Shown: positions 23,922 to 34,310 of the stretch, in pieces | Position numbering within the stretch: the first letter of the stretch is position 1 | Layout of the letters: every line of letters begins with the position of its first letter | Source: Caenorhabditis elegans | Taxonomy: Eukaryota > Nematoda > Chromadorea > Rhabditida > Rhabditidae | Assembly: GCF_000002985.6 (NCBI RefSeq) | Contig: NC_003279.8 | Coordinates: forward strand, 6,944,001-7,008,000 | Direction of reading: 5' to 3' | Length of the DNA: 64,000 nucleotides | Translations under genes and position numbers: made by a program | The notes under the pieces: generated by a model | The model's input: the letters and a program-made list of their open reading frames with translations, nothing else | What the model was told of the DNA's origin: nothing | Database searches by the model: none

Positions 23922-26140
23922 CTAAATAGAATCTTCAGTAGCATTATAAGGTCTTCGCTGTCTCCTATATTTTTCTGTTTGCATCTCATACAATCTGGAT
24001 ACTGTCCTACTGTAGGCGAATGCTTCTTCATCTCCACTGAACACATTTGCGCTCATTCCTTCCTGAAAATATATATTACGTAATAATATATTATCGGCCA
24101 AAGTGCATTCGGAAACGAATGTTTAAAATCACTAACATGATCAGATTTGATACCCAGATCATCCATGAGCATTCGTTTTGAGTCACTTAGAGCGTCGTGA
24201 GAAGTATTGTGTCCTTCAAATTGAAAGAGCTCATCTAAAGGAGCAGCTGCTCCAATTACAACACGGACCTGAAAATTAATAGATTACTTACAATTGTTGG
24301 TAAACGAAAAGGGGTCTGCGTCTTTAAAAAGTACTGTAATTTCAAACTTTGGTTGTTGCAGAATTTTCATGGATTTTTCATCTTGATGTGTTTTAATTCT
24401 TATATTTGAATTTTTAAATCAATACATATTTTATCAAACACTATGAAAAATCTATAAATTTACCACAGCAACGAAAATTTGAATTGTATTACAAAAAACT
24501 AGCCGTGTCGAGATCATAGTTTTAGCGCAAAAATTGCAAAATTTTGCGTCTGAGTAATATAGCTTACCTTCTGATCATAAAATGTGTCAATCATTGTGAT
24601 GAATCGTCTCATAGCATTCCACATATCTTGGTTCATAATTGGAATATTTCTTACAATAACTGTATGAAATACTCGTGCATAAACAAGATAATCAACTGCT
24701 CCCTTCGCTGTCATGCAGAGCTCTTTGAAATCCACATCAGCAACTCCACCACAACATTTCTCGACGATCACTCGACGTCCCAAGATTTCGAGAGTTTTCG
24801 AACGTACAGCTGTAATCATAAAAATTCATCATACGAGAACTGAATCGTGGGATTAATTGAAAGGTAGAATTTGACAATTTTTAATAAGATCTTATAAGAA
24901 AAATCGATAAATGTAGTTTTTTTTCAAAATTGATGTAATGTTTACGTTTTTAATTGTGGAATTTAGATATACCAAGTCTCAAACTTACTATCATTCTCAT
25001 TAGCTGCAGATTGTTTGAAAACTATGTCACATTGTGTATTAGAATCTTCTGAACTGAAATAAACATGATTTCCGTCTCCAGCTGCACTGCGACGGTAATC
25101 CATTCCAGAATCCAAAGCAAGAGATGCACATTTATCCTGCGAAACTTTAAAATTTCCGTATACTTTAACAAAAAATTACTTCTAAAATAGTGATGAAAGG
25201 CATGAACTGATGTCGCTGAAGACCATTTTTGTAAAGTTCTGAAGGTGCTCGATTTGAAGTTGCAACCATTACAAGACCACGATCAAATAACATTGAGAAG
25301 AATCGTTTTAGAATCATTGCGTCGGCAATATCTGTGACCTGCAAAACAAAATTTACACAAAAATATTAACTAATTTGAAATCTTTTAAATTTAAATATCG
25401 ACATAATTGTTTTTTCTGAAATTTTGTTATTCAACCTCAAGCTCACCTGAAACTCATCAAAACACAATAAATTCGTCGTTTCCATAATTTCATCGACAAT
25501 AACTGGTACAGGATCAAATTTTCCACGAGCTTTATTACTCTGCATTTTGAGTTCGTGCATTCCTGGAAAACATATTTCGATAATTTATGCTACAATCAAA
25601 TAATACAAACTTTTATGTACATTTTGCATAAAATCATTAAAATGAACCCGTCGTTTTTTATCTATCGGACAATTTTCAAAAAATAAATCCATGAGCATTG
25701 TTTTCCCGCATCCAACTGAACCATACAAGTAAATTCCACGTGGTGATATAATTTTTGGAGTATCCTTAAGGAGCACAATTATTTGAATATTTTCGAAATA
25801 TAGTTTGTCAAATTTCCAAAACTTCAAAATATTAATTGCGAAAACTTACTACTTTAGAATTTTGAAACATTTTCCAGAATCTTGAACTTGATTTTTCTGA
25901 TATATTAGACTTGTTCGTTGGTTGATATGATTCGATTTCTTTCCGCAATCGTTCGAAATCAACAATCATTTTTCTCTGAAATTTTTTTTTAATTTTGAAA
26001 CATTTTCCAAAAAAATTTACCTGATAATCGTCTTCTTTAAGTGTCCCTTCGTTTACTTTTTTCGAGTACGCATCGCTTAATGTGACTAAAAACCGTTGAA
26101 CTTGCAGATATTGTAATTTTGAGCGAATTGGGGAGAGCAT
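23922..26140 (-). CDS. AFG1/LACE1-type mitochondrial AAA ATPase
   Basis: Nine exons total 1338 nt (445 aa): 26021-26140, 25850-25975, 25611-25764, 25447-25562, 25180-25338, 24989-25136, 24568-24809, 24137-24268, 23922-24062. The Walker A motif is [16 protein letters not shown] and the Walker B is [15 protein letters not shown], followed by the sensor segment [16 protein letters not shown] and QRHQFMPFI, all diagnostic of the family. The ATG at 26140 follows TTTTACAG only six bases upstream, a trans-splice site. The first residues ([17 protein letters not shown]) are basic and non-acidic, as expected for a mitochondrial leader. Yeast Afg1 and human AFG1L act in quality control of mitochondrially encoded proteins. 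Exon 3 uses a slightly weak CCTTAAG acceptor. The preceding gene ends 307 bp upstream on the same strand, so the two may be co-transcribed. I recall it as C30F12.2. Confidence 0.93.
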
Positions 26141-26446
26141 TTCAGCTGTAAAAGATTTTCGAATAAATTCTTGGTTCAAAAATCACTGATAAGATATTAT
26201 CACAACGGACTGGGCAATTTTTTAATAAAAAACTTCGAAGAACGATCAAAATTGTGGAGAACCGACCGTTTTCTCTGCACATCAAGTCACTAGAGTGTAT
26301 CAATAGAGCGAACTTTCAATTTTCAAAACGGCGCGTATTTCGAATGTAATTTATTTCAGAGAACGATTTTTCCAATTTTTTATTCAACAAGTGTGCATGG
26401 ATGTGTACATGGAGAATTTGAAGATAAATAAAATAAGGAAAACGCG
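26141..26446. other. Intercistronic gap between the four-span gene and AFG1
   Basis: On the minus strand an AATAAA lies about 90 nt after the first gene's stop (complement of TTTATT near 26352), and the AFG1 trans-splice acceptor TTTTACAG is about 200 nt further on. The spacing is compatible with a nematode operon but also with separate promoters. I see no ORF. Confidence 0.4.
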
Positions 26447-27798
26447 TTAAACATCGAGAGACGCAGAAAAAGAGCGGTTCTTGACCCAGTTTTTTGTATG
26501 TGATGATTCGGAACCAAGAGCTTCCGCGGAAAGGGATATTCTCATTCGGGTTAGCAATTGAATCTTCTTCACCGTCACCACTTCCTTATAAATCTTCTCG
26601 TTATTACGTTTGTCTCTAAAGTTGTTGAAAATAATTACTAGATACCAGCACCTGTGCCTACCTGAAAAATCTCCAACACGCGACAACAATCATCATCATC
26701 CAAATTTGAAGGACTATGACAATCGCGAATGATCCAGCCATCAACCAGGCAGCATAATCTGAAAATGATGAATTAAATCTGAAAAATAAACATAAAAACT
26801 AACTGAAATACGCTGTCTCATCACGTGGATTTACTGGAATACCGTATGATCCAAGGACTGTTGTGCCAACTTTTTTGTCTCCAAAAAGACCGATATACAT
26901 GAATGAAACGAAAAAGATAAGGCCGATGGCAAGCCCAGCACCCTGAAATTATTATGTTTTATAGCCAAATATCAGTTTTTCGAATTCACCTGTAACAGAA
27001 GATACGGCACAAGAAATTCTGCTCTTTGCGCGAAAATCGCCCAGAGTACTGTACCTGCAATGAAGACACCAGCGAAAAATCGAATAGCTGCTCCAGTTAC
27101 ATCCGCCTGAAAGTTATTGATCCAGTTATTATTTAAAAATTATTAATTTCTTACTCTTTCGACCAATTCCGATGCTAAGATGGATACAATGAGATGCCAA
27201 AGTTCGAAAACTACGGTAACACACAACATTCCTGCTACAATTTTCATTCCGGTCTGAATTATTTATTTTTGAATCATTAAAATAACAAATAATTTCACTC
27301 TACATTACTCACCAAAGAATGTGCATGACCACAACAACACAGGTATTTCTCATGATTCGGATTAAAAATTCGGTCGCCTCGTTGTTCCTCATCGTACTCA
27401 CATTCACTGATTATGCATGTTGTAGCTGAAATTATTAGAATAAAATCATATTCCGTTGTCGTCTAAAGACGAATATTTTAGCTATATTTTACGCGGAAAG
27501 GTCTCGCCACGCAGACAGCGAACTACTGTAACTCGTGTCGATTTACGGTTTGTTGATGTTCTTCAGACTTTTTATAAATTGATATTAAAATTCAATTAAA
27601 ACAATATGACACGAGTTCCAGTAATTTGTTGGCTGCGCGGCGAGACCATTCCGCTTAAAATTGGAGAACACTATCATCCCTAGATGTCTATGCAATACGA
27701 GCGGTCGAAATTTGGACACCTGAATTTCAATTTATACCTTCTGATTGCAACGATTGCCGATTGTGTCTAGAACCACTCCATTTCCTTATAGAACGCAT
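26447..27798 (-). CDS. Nematode four-span membrane protein (LAPTM/DUF7027-like)
   Basis: Seven exons give 264 aa: 27738-27798, 27313-27425, 27155-27253, 26990-27106, 26804-26942, 26662-26758, 26447-26615. A basic cytosolic N-terminus is followed by a Cys-rich stretch (EKYLCCCGHAHSL). Four hydrophobic spans follow: GMLCVTVVFELWHLIVSIL, FFAGVFIAGTVLWAIFA, GLAIGLIFFVSFMYIGLF and FAIVIVLQIWMMMIVVA. Between spans 3 and 4 lies a polar loop with YGIPVNPRDE. The C-terminus is cytosolic, basic and Ser-rich. The topology and the Cys motif before span 1 fit the nematode family related to lysosomal LAPTM proteins; that assignment is from pattern memory. The neighbour is another Cys-rich endolysosome-type protein (28371-29669). 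Confidence 0.85.
27493..27654. repeat. Inverted-repeat MITE with the GGTCTCGCC motif
   Basis: The arms of roughly 48 bp are imperfect inverted copies: GCGGAAAGGTCTCGCCACGC on the left pairs with the inverted right end reading GCGGAATGGTCTCGCCGCGC, and ACTCGTGTC blocks close each arm. The element sits in intron 1 of the four-span membrane gene. Copies of the motif lie near 6805, 29975 and 60610. Confidence 0.8.
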
Positions 27799-28370
27799 TT
27801 TGTACTTTTCTCAGAGATAACTTCGAATTCAAATTTATCGAAATAAATCTATTGAGTATACTTATCCATTCTTTTTGTTGTACCCTGAAATTAATATCAA
27901 ACCCATGATAATTGCGAACAAGGAAAAATAATTCAAGAAAGAACAATTTAAAAAGAGTTCTGATCTCTAAAAATCACTCGTCACGCTGAAAAATCTGGAA
28001 AAAAGATGCGCTCATTTTTCAGGTTAAGGAGAGAATTCATATGAAAAGGGGCAAATGAGATGAAGCTGAGCTCACAAGCGCGAGCTCATGAAATGATTAG
28101 CCCAATCAGTAGACGAGTCAAACTGGAAAGGGAATAGGATGTGTGAAAATGAAGACGATGATGACATTTTTCATCTAATTCTGACAGATGTTTTGAGATT
28201 TTCAACAACAATTGATATGGTGAATTTGGCAAACAATAGAACAAAGTATAAAAAATGCAATAATGTTAACTGAAAAGTGAATTAAAGTTTTACATAGGAG
28301 TTAGTAGTGGGAAATTGGTGCCATAATAAAGAAAAATATATACTATTTTCAAACAAGACATGTTTCAAAT
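27799..28370. other. Intergenic region upstream of the four-span gene
   Basis: Contains the 3' end of the LITAF/BRI3-like gene and the promoter side of the four-span gene. No ORF or RNA gene is supported. Confidence 0.4.
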
Positions 28371-29669
28371 TCACAATTTAACTGCATTCACTTTGGTTTT
28401 TGCGTTCTTCCTTCCACGGTGCCCATATTTTTTGCCACAGGCTCCACAAGCGTCAACGTAGTTGCAACAAATGCAAATGAGTGGGAGACAACATGTCAGA
28501 GGACAGCAGCACACGGCAAGGCACATCAAAATCTTCTAAAAATTATTAAAACTTTAAAAATAAAATTTTTAAAGTGTGATAGTTTCGACCTTCGAAGTTA
28601 TCATGTAAATCAGCTATTTATAATATTTTCGTTTCTGACTATCAAAATCATCTCGTTGCACTTTAAAAATAATCAGCAAAAATGACTAACCTTTCTCAAT
28701 CGATCTTGTTTTCGCATGATGATTCCTTTTCGACATTTCGGACAGACGAGTGCACCCACACCTCCTCCGGGAGATCCACCAATTTGTGGAGACTGGTTAA
28801 CGCACAGAGTTATAGCTGAAATTTTAAGATAAATAAAAGAAGAAGTGGAAATTTCTACTTTTTGATGATTAAAAAAAGGTGAATGGCAACTTGAAATTAT
28901 GAATAAAAATAAATTTGTCTAGACTAGGTCTCACAAATTGGACATCCGGTTTTTTGAGTTCTAATTTTGTGTTCGAGCGCTTTTTTTCTCGATGTCTGAG
29001 ACTGGATTTCAATAAAAAACAAGGAGTATCGAGTATTTTATAAAAATGAAGTTTCGCCGAAACATATATATATATCTTGTATAATTTTTTTATAATTTTT
29101 AATATTACTTATCGAATATACCTGGCGACGCCTGCTGTTGCGGTGGGGCTTGGACAGGCGGTTGAGGTGAGACAAGCTGCACTGGATTGGCCATTTGAGC
29201 CATCTGAGTCATCATCATCTGTGGTCCTGCAGTTGTCATGATCGGTTGCTGCATAACAATTTGCTGAGGCATCATTTGAGCCATTTGGGGCATCATGTAC
29301 TGCTGTTGAACCATTGGCATTGAAACTGGAACCATTTGAGGCTGTGGTTGAATTGGTGGAGCAGATGGAACTGATGGATAGACTTGAGATGAATAATATG
29401 GTGGCGGTTGTTGTTGAGAATATTGAGAAATCCTGTAAATTGTGAATTTATTCCAATGAATTTTCTTTCTTCAACTCACTCTGGTCTGATATGTTGCCGC
29501 ATAACCTCCACTCTTCGTGGAGAAATGTACTTGACAGTTTCGGGCCCCAAAAATTGAACTCTTCCATCAGGCGTGAGTGGGGGCTCTTCATCTGAAAATT
29601 AGGTGTTTAAAATTTTTAGATTATTTTATAAAATAACTTACAGACGTAATCAGTCGGATTAATTGTCAT
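28371..29669 (-). CDS. LITAF/BRI3-like membrane protein with a Met/Gln/Pro-rich N-terminus
   Basis: Five exons give 246 aa: 29642-29669, 29480-29591, 29122-29432, 28691-28815, 28371-28535. The first about 35 residues include EPPLTPDGRVQFLGPETV. A long Pro/Gln/Met-rich region follows (for example QQQYMMPQMAQMMPQQ). The C-terminal third has CPKCRKG, a hydrophobic Cys-rich core (LMCLAVCCCPLTCCLPLICI) and then CGACGKKYGHRGRK. Two CxxC knuckles around a hydrophobic membrane-inserted segment are the hallmark of LITAF and BRI3 proteins, which are monotopic endosome or lysosome membrane proteins. The second knuckle is CGAC rather than HxCPxC, so the BRI3 branch is the closer fit. Exon 3 uses the CAG|GTATAT donor at 29121, which keeps the frame and removes a short apparent ORF tail. 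Confidence 0.85.
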
Positions 29670-30761
29670 CTTGAGCAACGATTTTCCGATTGAAAACAGA
29701 TGAGAAAATAAAAAAAAATAATTCCTCGAATCTCAGTCTGTGAGAAGTGCGTCGATGTGTTTGCGTACTTTGATTGCATACCGTAGTTCACTATAAAAAT
29801 TGCAAACGAACATTTCCAATAATATTATTTTTATTTAAAAAAAAGTTTAAAAGTGTCAAGCAATCTTAAAACTTGAGAAGAACTGTATAAGTTTTTTAAA
29901 ATAAAATCGGAAGTATAGAAATATCGTGATTTCGCGAAGTTTTGACATGTCAGTTTAAAGGCACTGCCAATGTTTCGAGTGGGTCTCGCCACGATCTCAG
30001 TAATTGTTGTCATTACAGGTGCCAAGTTATACAGGAGAATTCATTTCATGTAGAAAATTAAGTCTATGAAGTTTCAAATTTTGAAGTGGCCAGAGAAAAC
30101 TAGGATTAATCCCGAAAAATTTAGCACCTAGCGAAACATTTCCCGCACCGGAGTATGATTTAAAACTCTTCGTTTCCAAATAAAGAAATTTCTATCTTCT
30201 CACACACTGAAGTCATATCGTTTTTTTTCCACTAGTGACAAAACTTTCAATTCGTCTAATATTTTTTATTACAACTCCCCATTTATGTCTCATCAATTTT
30301 CAGTCAAAACTCTGAAATTTTGACCACATTCAACACGTGTCAGGGTGTTCTTGCACCTGAATTGAGCCGCACTTCCCTATCTTTTTCAATTTTCTCTGCC
30401 AAACTTTTCTTTTCTTTCTTGATAAGCCGAACAAATGTGTGTGTGCCTGCCAAGTTGTTTACCACGTTAGAGATAAGAGAGATGTAGAGACGCAGATGTT
30501 CATGAAAACGCCCGTCTTTTTGTTCCCGGGACCCTGAGCATTGGAGAATCCCATGCTACATTTAATCGATACCTTTTTTCTCAAATTAAATATTCTATAG
30601 CTACATACATATTGTCTCAAATTTTGAAATACTAGACAGTCTCTAGCAAAAAAATTTACGAATTTGAGATATTTTAAGTTCTTCTTAACTTCCTAATCGA
30701 ATTCCTAACTGACAATGAATCAATAACGAAGCTTTTATAACTAAAGAACAAAAATTTAAGA
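29670..30761. promoter_or_regulatory. Divergent promoter region between the LITAF/BRI3-like gene and idhg-2
   Basis: About 1.1 kb separates two oppositely transcribed genes. It includes a GGTCTCGCCACG repeat fragment near 29975. A pyrimidine-rich block at 30360-30430 and a stretch with GGTTGTTTACCACG-like and GAGAGATGTAGAGACGCAGA sequence at about 30455-30500 are less AT-rich than the surroundings and may be functional. No ORF is supported. Confidence 0.4.
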
Positions 30762-32958
30762 ATGTTCTCAAAACTTCCGATTCAAGCGGTTCGTGGAGCT
30801 GCCTCTGCAATCCGTACCCATCAAATTCCAGGTCACAGAGTAAGAGTTATCTTATCAGAAAATTAAAATTATAAAATAAAATGTAGCAAAATGCAATTCT
30901 TCCAAAAACCATAATATAATCACTTTTTCAGCTCCCACTAGCAAAATATGGTGGTCGACATACAGTTTGTGCCCTTCCTGGAGATGGAATTGGCCCCGAG
31001 ATGATTGCCCATATCAGAAATATTTTCTCGTTTTGTCATGTAGGTTCCCATGCTTGAAAATATAAAGTCTACTATGCACATTTGGGTACTTGTGTATTAT
31101 ACCCCCGCCATTGTAAAAATTAATCAAATTTCCATTAATTTATTTGTTTAAATTAAACGTGATACCCATTTTCCTTATTAGGCTTCGGAGTGCTGTTTTC
31201 CTAAGCCTAAAATTCCACACATTTTTATTTTATAAGGTAAAAAATTAATGTTTAATGGCGGGGGTATCATACACAAGTACCCACATTTGAATTTAAGCTT
31301 GCTTCTTCAAGAATGTGAAAGTTCTAAAAACCATATTCAAGTTATCATTTTAAAGTCACGTTAAACTGGATTTACAATATACCGTAACCGTGTTTGGGTT
31401 TAAAACACACAATATTTAATTTCAATATTCTTCACTGCTCATAAGCTTTTTTAGTATCGTTTTTCTTCTATTAGTTTTGGATTTTATTGCTCAACTTTGA
31501 TTGCTCGTATCTCGACTCTTTTTGATTTTTTTAAAAAGTTGGTAGAATACAAGTTAATCGTAATCCTTTTTCACATGTTGAGAACTACCAAAATGGATAA
31601 GGTGAAGCAAAAAAAAGAGACAGATGTTAATTTTAGGCTCCAGTCAACTTTGAAGAAGTGCAAGTCTCATCGTCGCTTTTGGATGGAGACATGGATGCTG
31701 CTATGCTGGCAATTGAAAGAAATGGTGTTGCTATAAAGGTAATGAATTAAATAAAATTAGTGAAATACCTGCTTGTTCAATTGTAAAAAAAAGTACCTCT
31801 GTTTTTTTGAATTGAATTAAAAATTTGCATTAGTTTAATGTCAAAATATAAATATTACAACTAATGTATATAAAATAATTTCAGGGAAACATTGAAACAA
31901 AACACGACGATCCACAATTCAACTCTCGTAACGTTGAACTCAGAACTAAATTGGATCTCTATGCCAATATTCTTCACTGTGTCACAATTCCAACAGTACC
32001 TACCAGACATTCTGTAAGTAAACTTACCAATTTGTTTCAGTTGGAGAGTTTAAAAAAATTGTATTCAATTGTTAAAACTTCTTATTTTTAAGGGAATTGA
32101 TATTGTTCTTATACGTGAAAATACGGAAGGAGAATACTCTGGATTAGAACATGAAGCAGTTCCAGGAATCGTAGAAAGCATTAAAGTGAGTTCAAATTCC
32201 TACTTTCCTGTATTTTCAGTTAAATAAATACTTTGAGATCGTCACCCGTGAGAAAATTGAGAGAATCTCAAGAATGGCATTTGAATATGCAAAAGCAAAT
32301 GGAAGAAAGAAGGTTACAGCTGTTCATAAAGCTAATATTCAGAAACTTGGAGATGGACTTTTCCTAAAGGTGTGTTTTTAACGTTTCAATTTAAGGCCTA
32401 AAATAATGAATATTAAATGATATTTCAGGTTGTTCGGGACATGTCAGAAGATTATAAGGATATCAAATTTGAAGCAATGATTGTGGATAATGCCTCAATG
32501 CAACTTGTCTCTAAACCTCAACAGTTCGATGTAATGGTTATGCCAAATCTTTATGGAAATATCATTTCGAACATTGCATGTGGCCTTGTCGGTGGACCTG
32601 GATTAGTGTCTGGAATGAATCTTGGAGATAAATATGCTGTTTTTGAAACAGGAACTCGTAATACTGGAACTTCTCTTGCTGGAAAAGATATTGCCAATCC
32701 AACTGCGTTCATTCGAGCATCTGTTGATATGTTGAGATATTTGGGATGCCATTATCACGCTAATATTATTTCCGATGCATTGTGGAAGGCTCTTGTTGAA
32801 CAAAGAATTCACACTGCTGATATTGGAGGAAATAATTCGGTAAGTAAAATTAAATAGTTTCCAAAAAAAAACCTAAACCATTGTTACAGGCCAGTGATGT
32901 TATCAACGCAACTCTTCAGAACATCAAAGTTTTGATGGACGAGAACCCAAAACATTGA
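30762..32958 (+). CDS. idhg-2: NAD-dependent isocitrate dehydrogenase gamma-type subunit, mitochondrial
   Basis: Eight exons give 373 aa: 30762-30839, 30932-31039, 31637-31738, 31885-32013, 32093-32185, 32238-32369, 32429-32839, 32890-32958. The N-terminus ([20 protein letters not shown]) is a typical mitochondrial presequence. Family motifs are complete: [74 protein letters not shown] and ETGTRNTG. The enzyme converts isocitrate to 2-oxoglutarate in the TCA cycle; gamma subunits are chiefly regulatory. Intron 2 holds a MITE. Intron 5 has an in-frame TTTTCAG at 32213-32219 that would make a 34-nt intron. I used the weaker CTTTGAG site 18 nt downstream because it aligns with family sequence without an insertion. 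Poly(A) signals lie at 33048-33057. The symbol is from memory (C30F12.7). Confidence 0.95.
31083..31283. repeat. Inverted-repeat MITE in an idhg-2 intron
   Basis: The left arm TGGGTACTTGTGTATTATAC continues with CCCCGCCATT; the right arm is its near-perfect inverse, ending GTACCCA at 31283. The arms are about 35-40 bp around a loop of roughly 120 bp. It lies in intron 2, the longest intron of the gene. Confidence 0.8.
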
Positions 32959-33047
32959 TGAAATTTCTCGTGCTTTGATATAATTTTAATTTTCTGGATT
33001 TTAATATTTCGTGTCAGGTTTTTATGTTTTTCAACTATACTTTTGTA

Positions 33048-33057
33048 AATAAATAAA
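33048..33057 (+). terminator. Overlapping polyadenylation signals of idhg-2
   Basis: Two overlapping AATAAA hexamers lie about 90 nt after the idhg-2 stop codon. Confidence 0.55.
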
Positions 33058-33329
33058 AATATTGAAATTGATTTGTGGGTTTATAAAACTTAATGAAAAA
33101 CGCAATTCTGAAAAACACGAATTTTCAATTTTAGAATATCCCCTGTTCATATTTCATCCAAAAATTAGAGCCCCATGACCAATCAGACAGGGCAAAGGAA
33201 ATTCAAACAGAGAAATGAACCAAAATTTGAAACGTAGATTAAATTTTGAAAATTTTTGTATCTGATCTTTATTCTCCTTGGACAGTACACCACATCATTT
33301 CTCATTGTAACAATTGTTTTCTGAAGCTT

Positions 33330-33446
33330 ATGAACCCAGAGAAAGAGCCTGTAGTGTTGACCATTCAGATTAACGATTCAACGACAAATGAAATACAAAT
33401 AGAACAGAAAAGAAGGGACGGAGACGAATCGGTTCAACATCAATAG
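33330..33446 (+). CDS. Candidate 38-aa small ORF downstream of idhg-2
   Basis: An ATG at 33330 opens a 38-codon frame starting MNPEKEPVVLTIQINDSTTN and ending in a Glu/Asp/Arg/Gln-rich tail before TAG at 33446. Base use within it is much less AT-rich than the flanks and its codons look coding. The frame is open upstream to about 33246 without an ATG, so this could also be a last exon. The nearest acceptor-like sites are GGACAG (about 33286) and TTTTCTGAAG (about 33326). I do not recognise it. Confidence 0.25.
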   Translation: MNPEKEPVVLTIQINDSTTNEIQIEQKRRDGDESVQHQ

Positions 33447-34169
33447 TCAGTCAATGTTTTCCTCTGTTAAAGCTCTCCATTTCAAAAGTTTATAGAAAAT
33501 AATTTTTACAATTCTGAAGCTATTTCAAAAAATTTTTTGCGAATACAAATTAAGGCTCAAACTAATTATTATTAGTTGAATAAAAAGCAAATCTATTCGT
33601 GTATTCTCAGGAAGTTTGACTCATTAAAAGAGCATGCACTCTGTAGAAACCCAGATTGCTTTGACAAACAAAAAAGTCTCAAAGACGTCATTGGTACGTC
33701 CACGTTTTGCATATTCTTTGACCAAAAAAAAGAGTTGTGACTCCTGGAGTCTGGTTTCACGGGGGAAAATTAGAAAAATTAGATACAAATGTCTTCATTC
33801 TTTTTTTTGTTCTTTTTTCCATGTCACTCCCAGATATATCCTGTTCAGGGACACCTACGTATTTTTGCAAATATACTTAAGGAGGACATGTTACCCAGGA
33901 GGCTAAAAATTTATAGGACTAAAGGAAGCGTTAAATTAAGGTGGCTTGTCTTTTAAAAAACTGTGATTTTAACTTCCCGCATGTTTTAGTAACGTCAATA
34001 TTTTACGAACTTTGAACTAAAAGTGCCACTTTTAGGGTGAGAAAAATTAGTTTCTCAAAGTTAATGAGTTTGAGAAAAAAAAGTGATCTTGACTGTATGA
34101 CTTTTGAGTTTTAGTTTTTTTCTCGGTTCAAATCATCACTTACATCTAAAAACCGAATAACTATTCATT

Positions 34170-34310
34170 TTAATAAAAGTACTGAATAGTAGCAGTTTCA
34201 GTTGTGAAATGACGAATTCCCGTCATTACAAAATTTGCATAAGCACTGGTCAAATGTCCGCAAAGTCCTATCGCGAGTGTGTTCCAGTTTCTAGAAAACG
34301 ACGAACTCAT
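34170..34310 (-). CDS. Candidate 46-aa small protein with one hydrophobic segment
   Basis: A minus-strand ATG at 34310 opens 46 codons to TAA at 34170. The sequence starts MSSSFSRNWNTLAIGLCGHL, then a moderately hydrophobic segment (TSAYANFVMTGIRHF), ending TIQYFY. Size and composition resemble small single-span mitochondrial or membrane proteins, but I can match it to no family. It could also be the first exon of a longer gene, using GTACTT inside the last codons. Possible downstream minus-strand exons at about 33870-33800 and 33710-33596 are open but unproven. Confidence 0.3.
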   Translation of the reverse strand: MSSSFSRNWNTLAIGLCGHLTSAYANFVMTGIRHFTTETATIQYFY

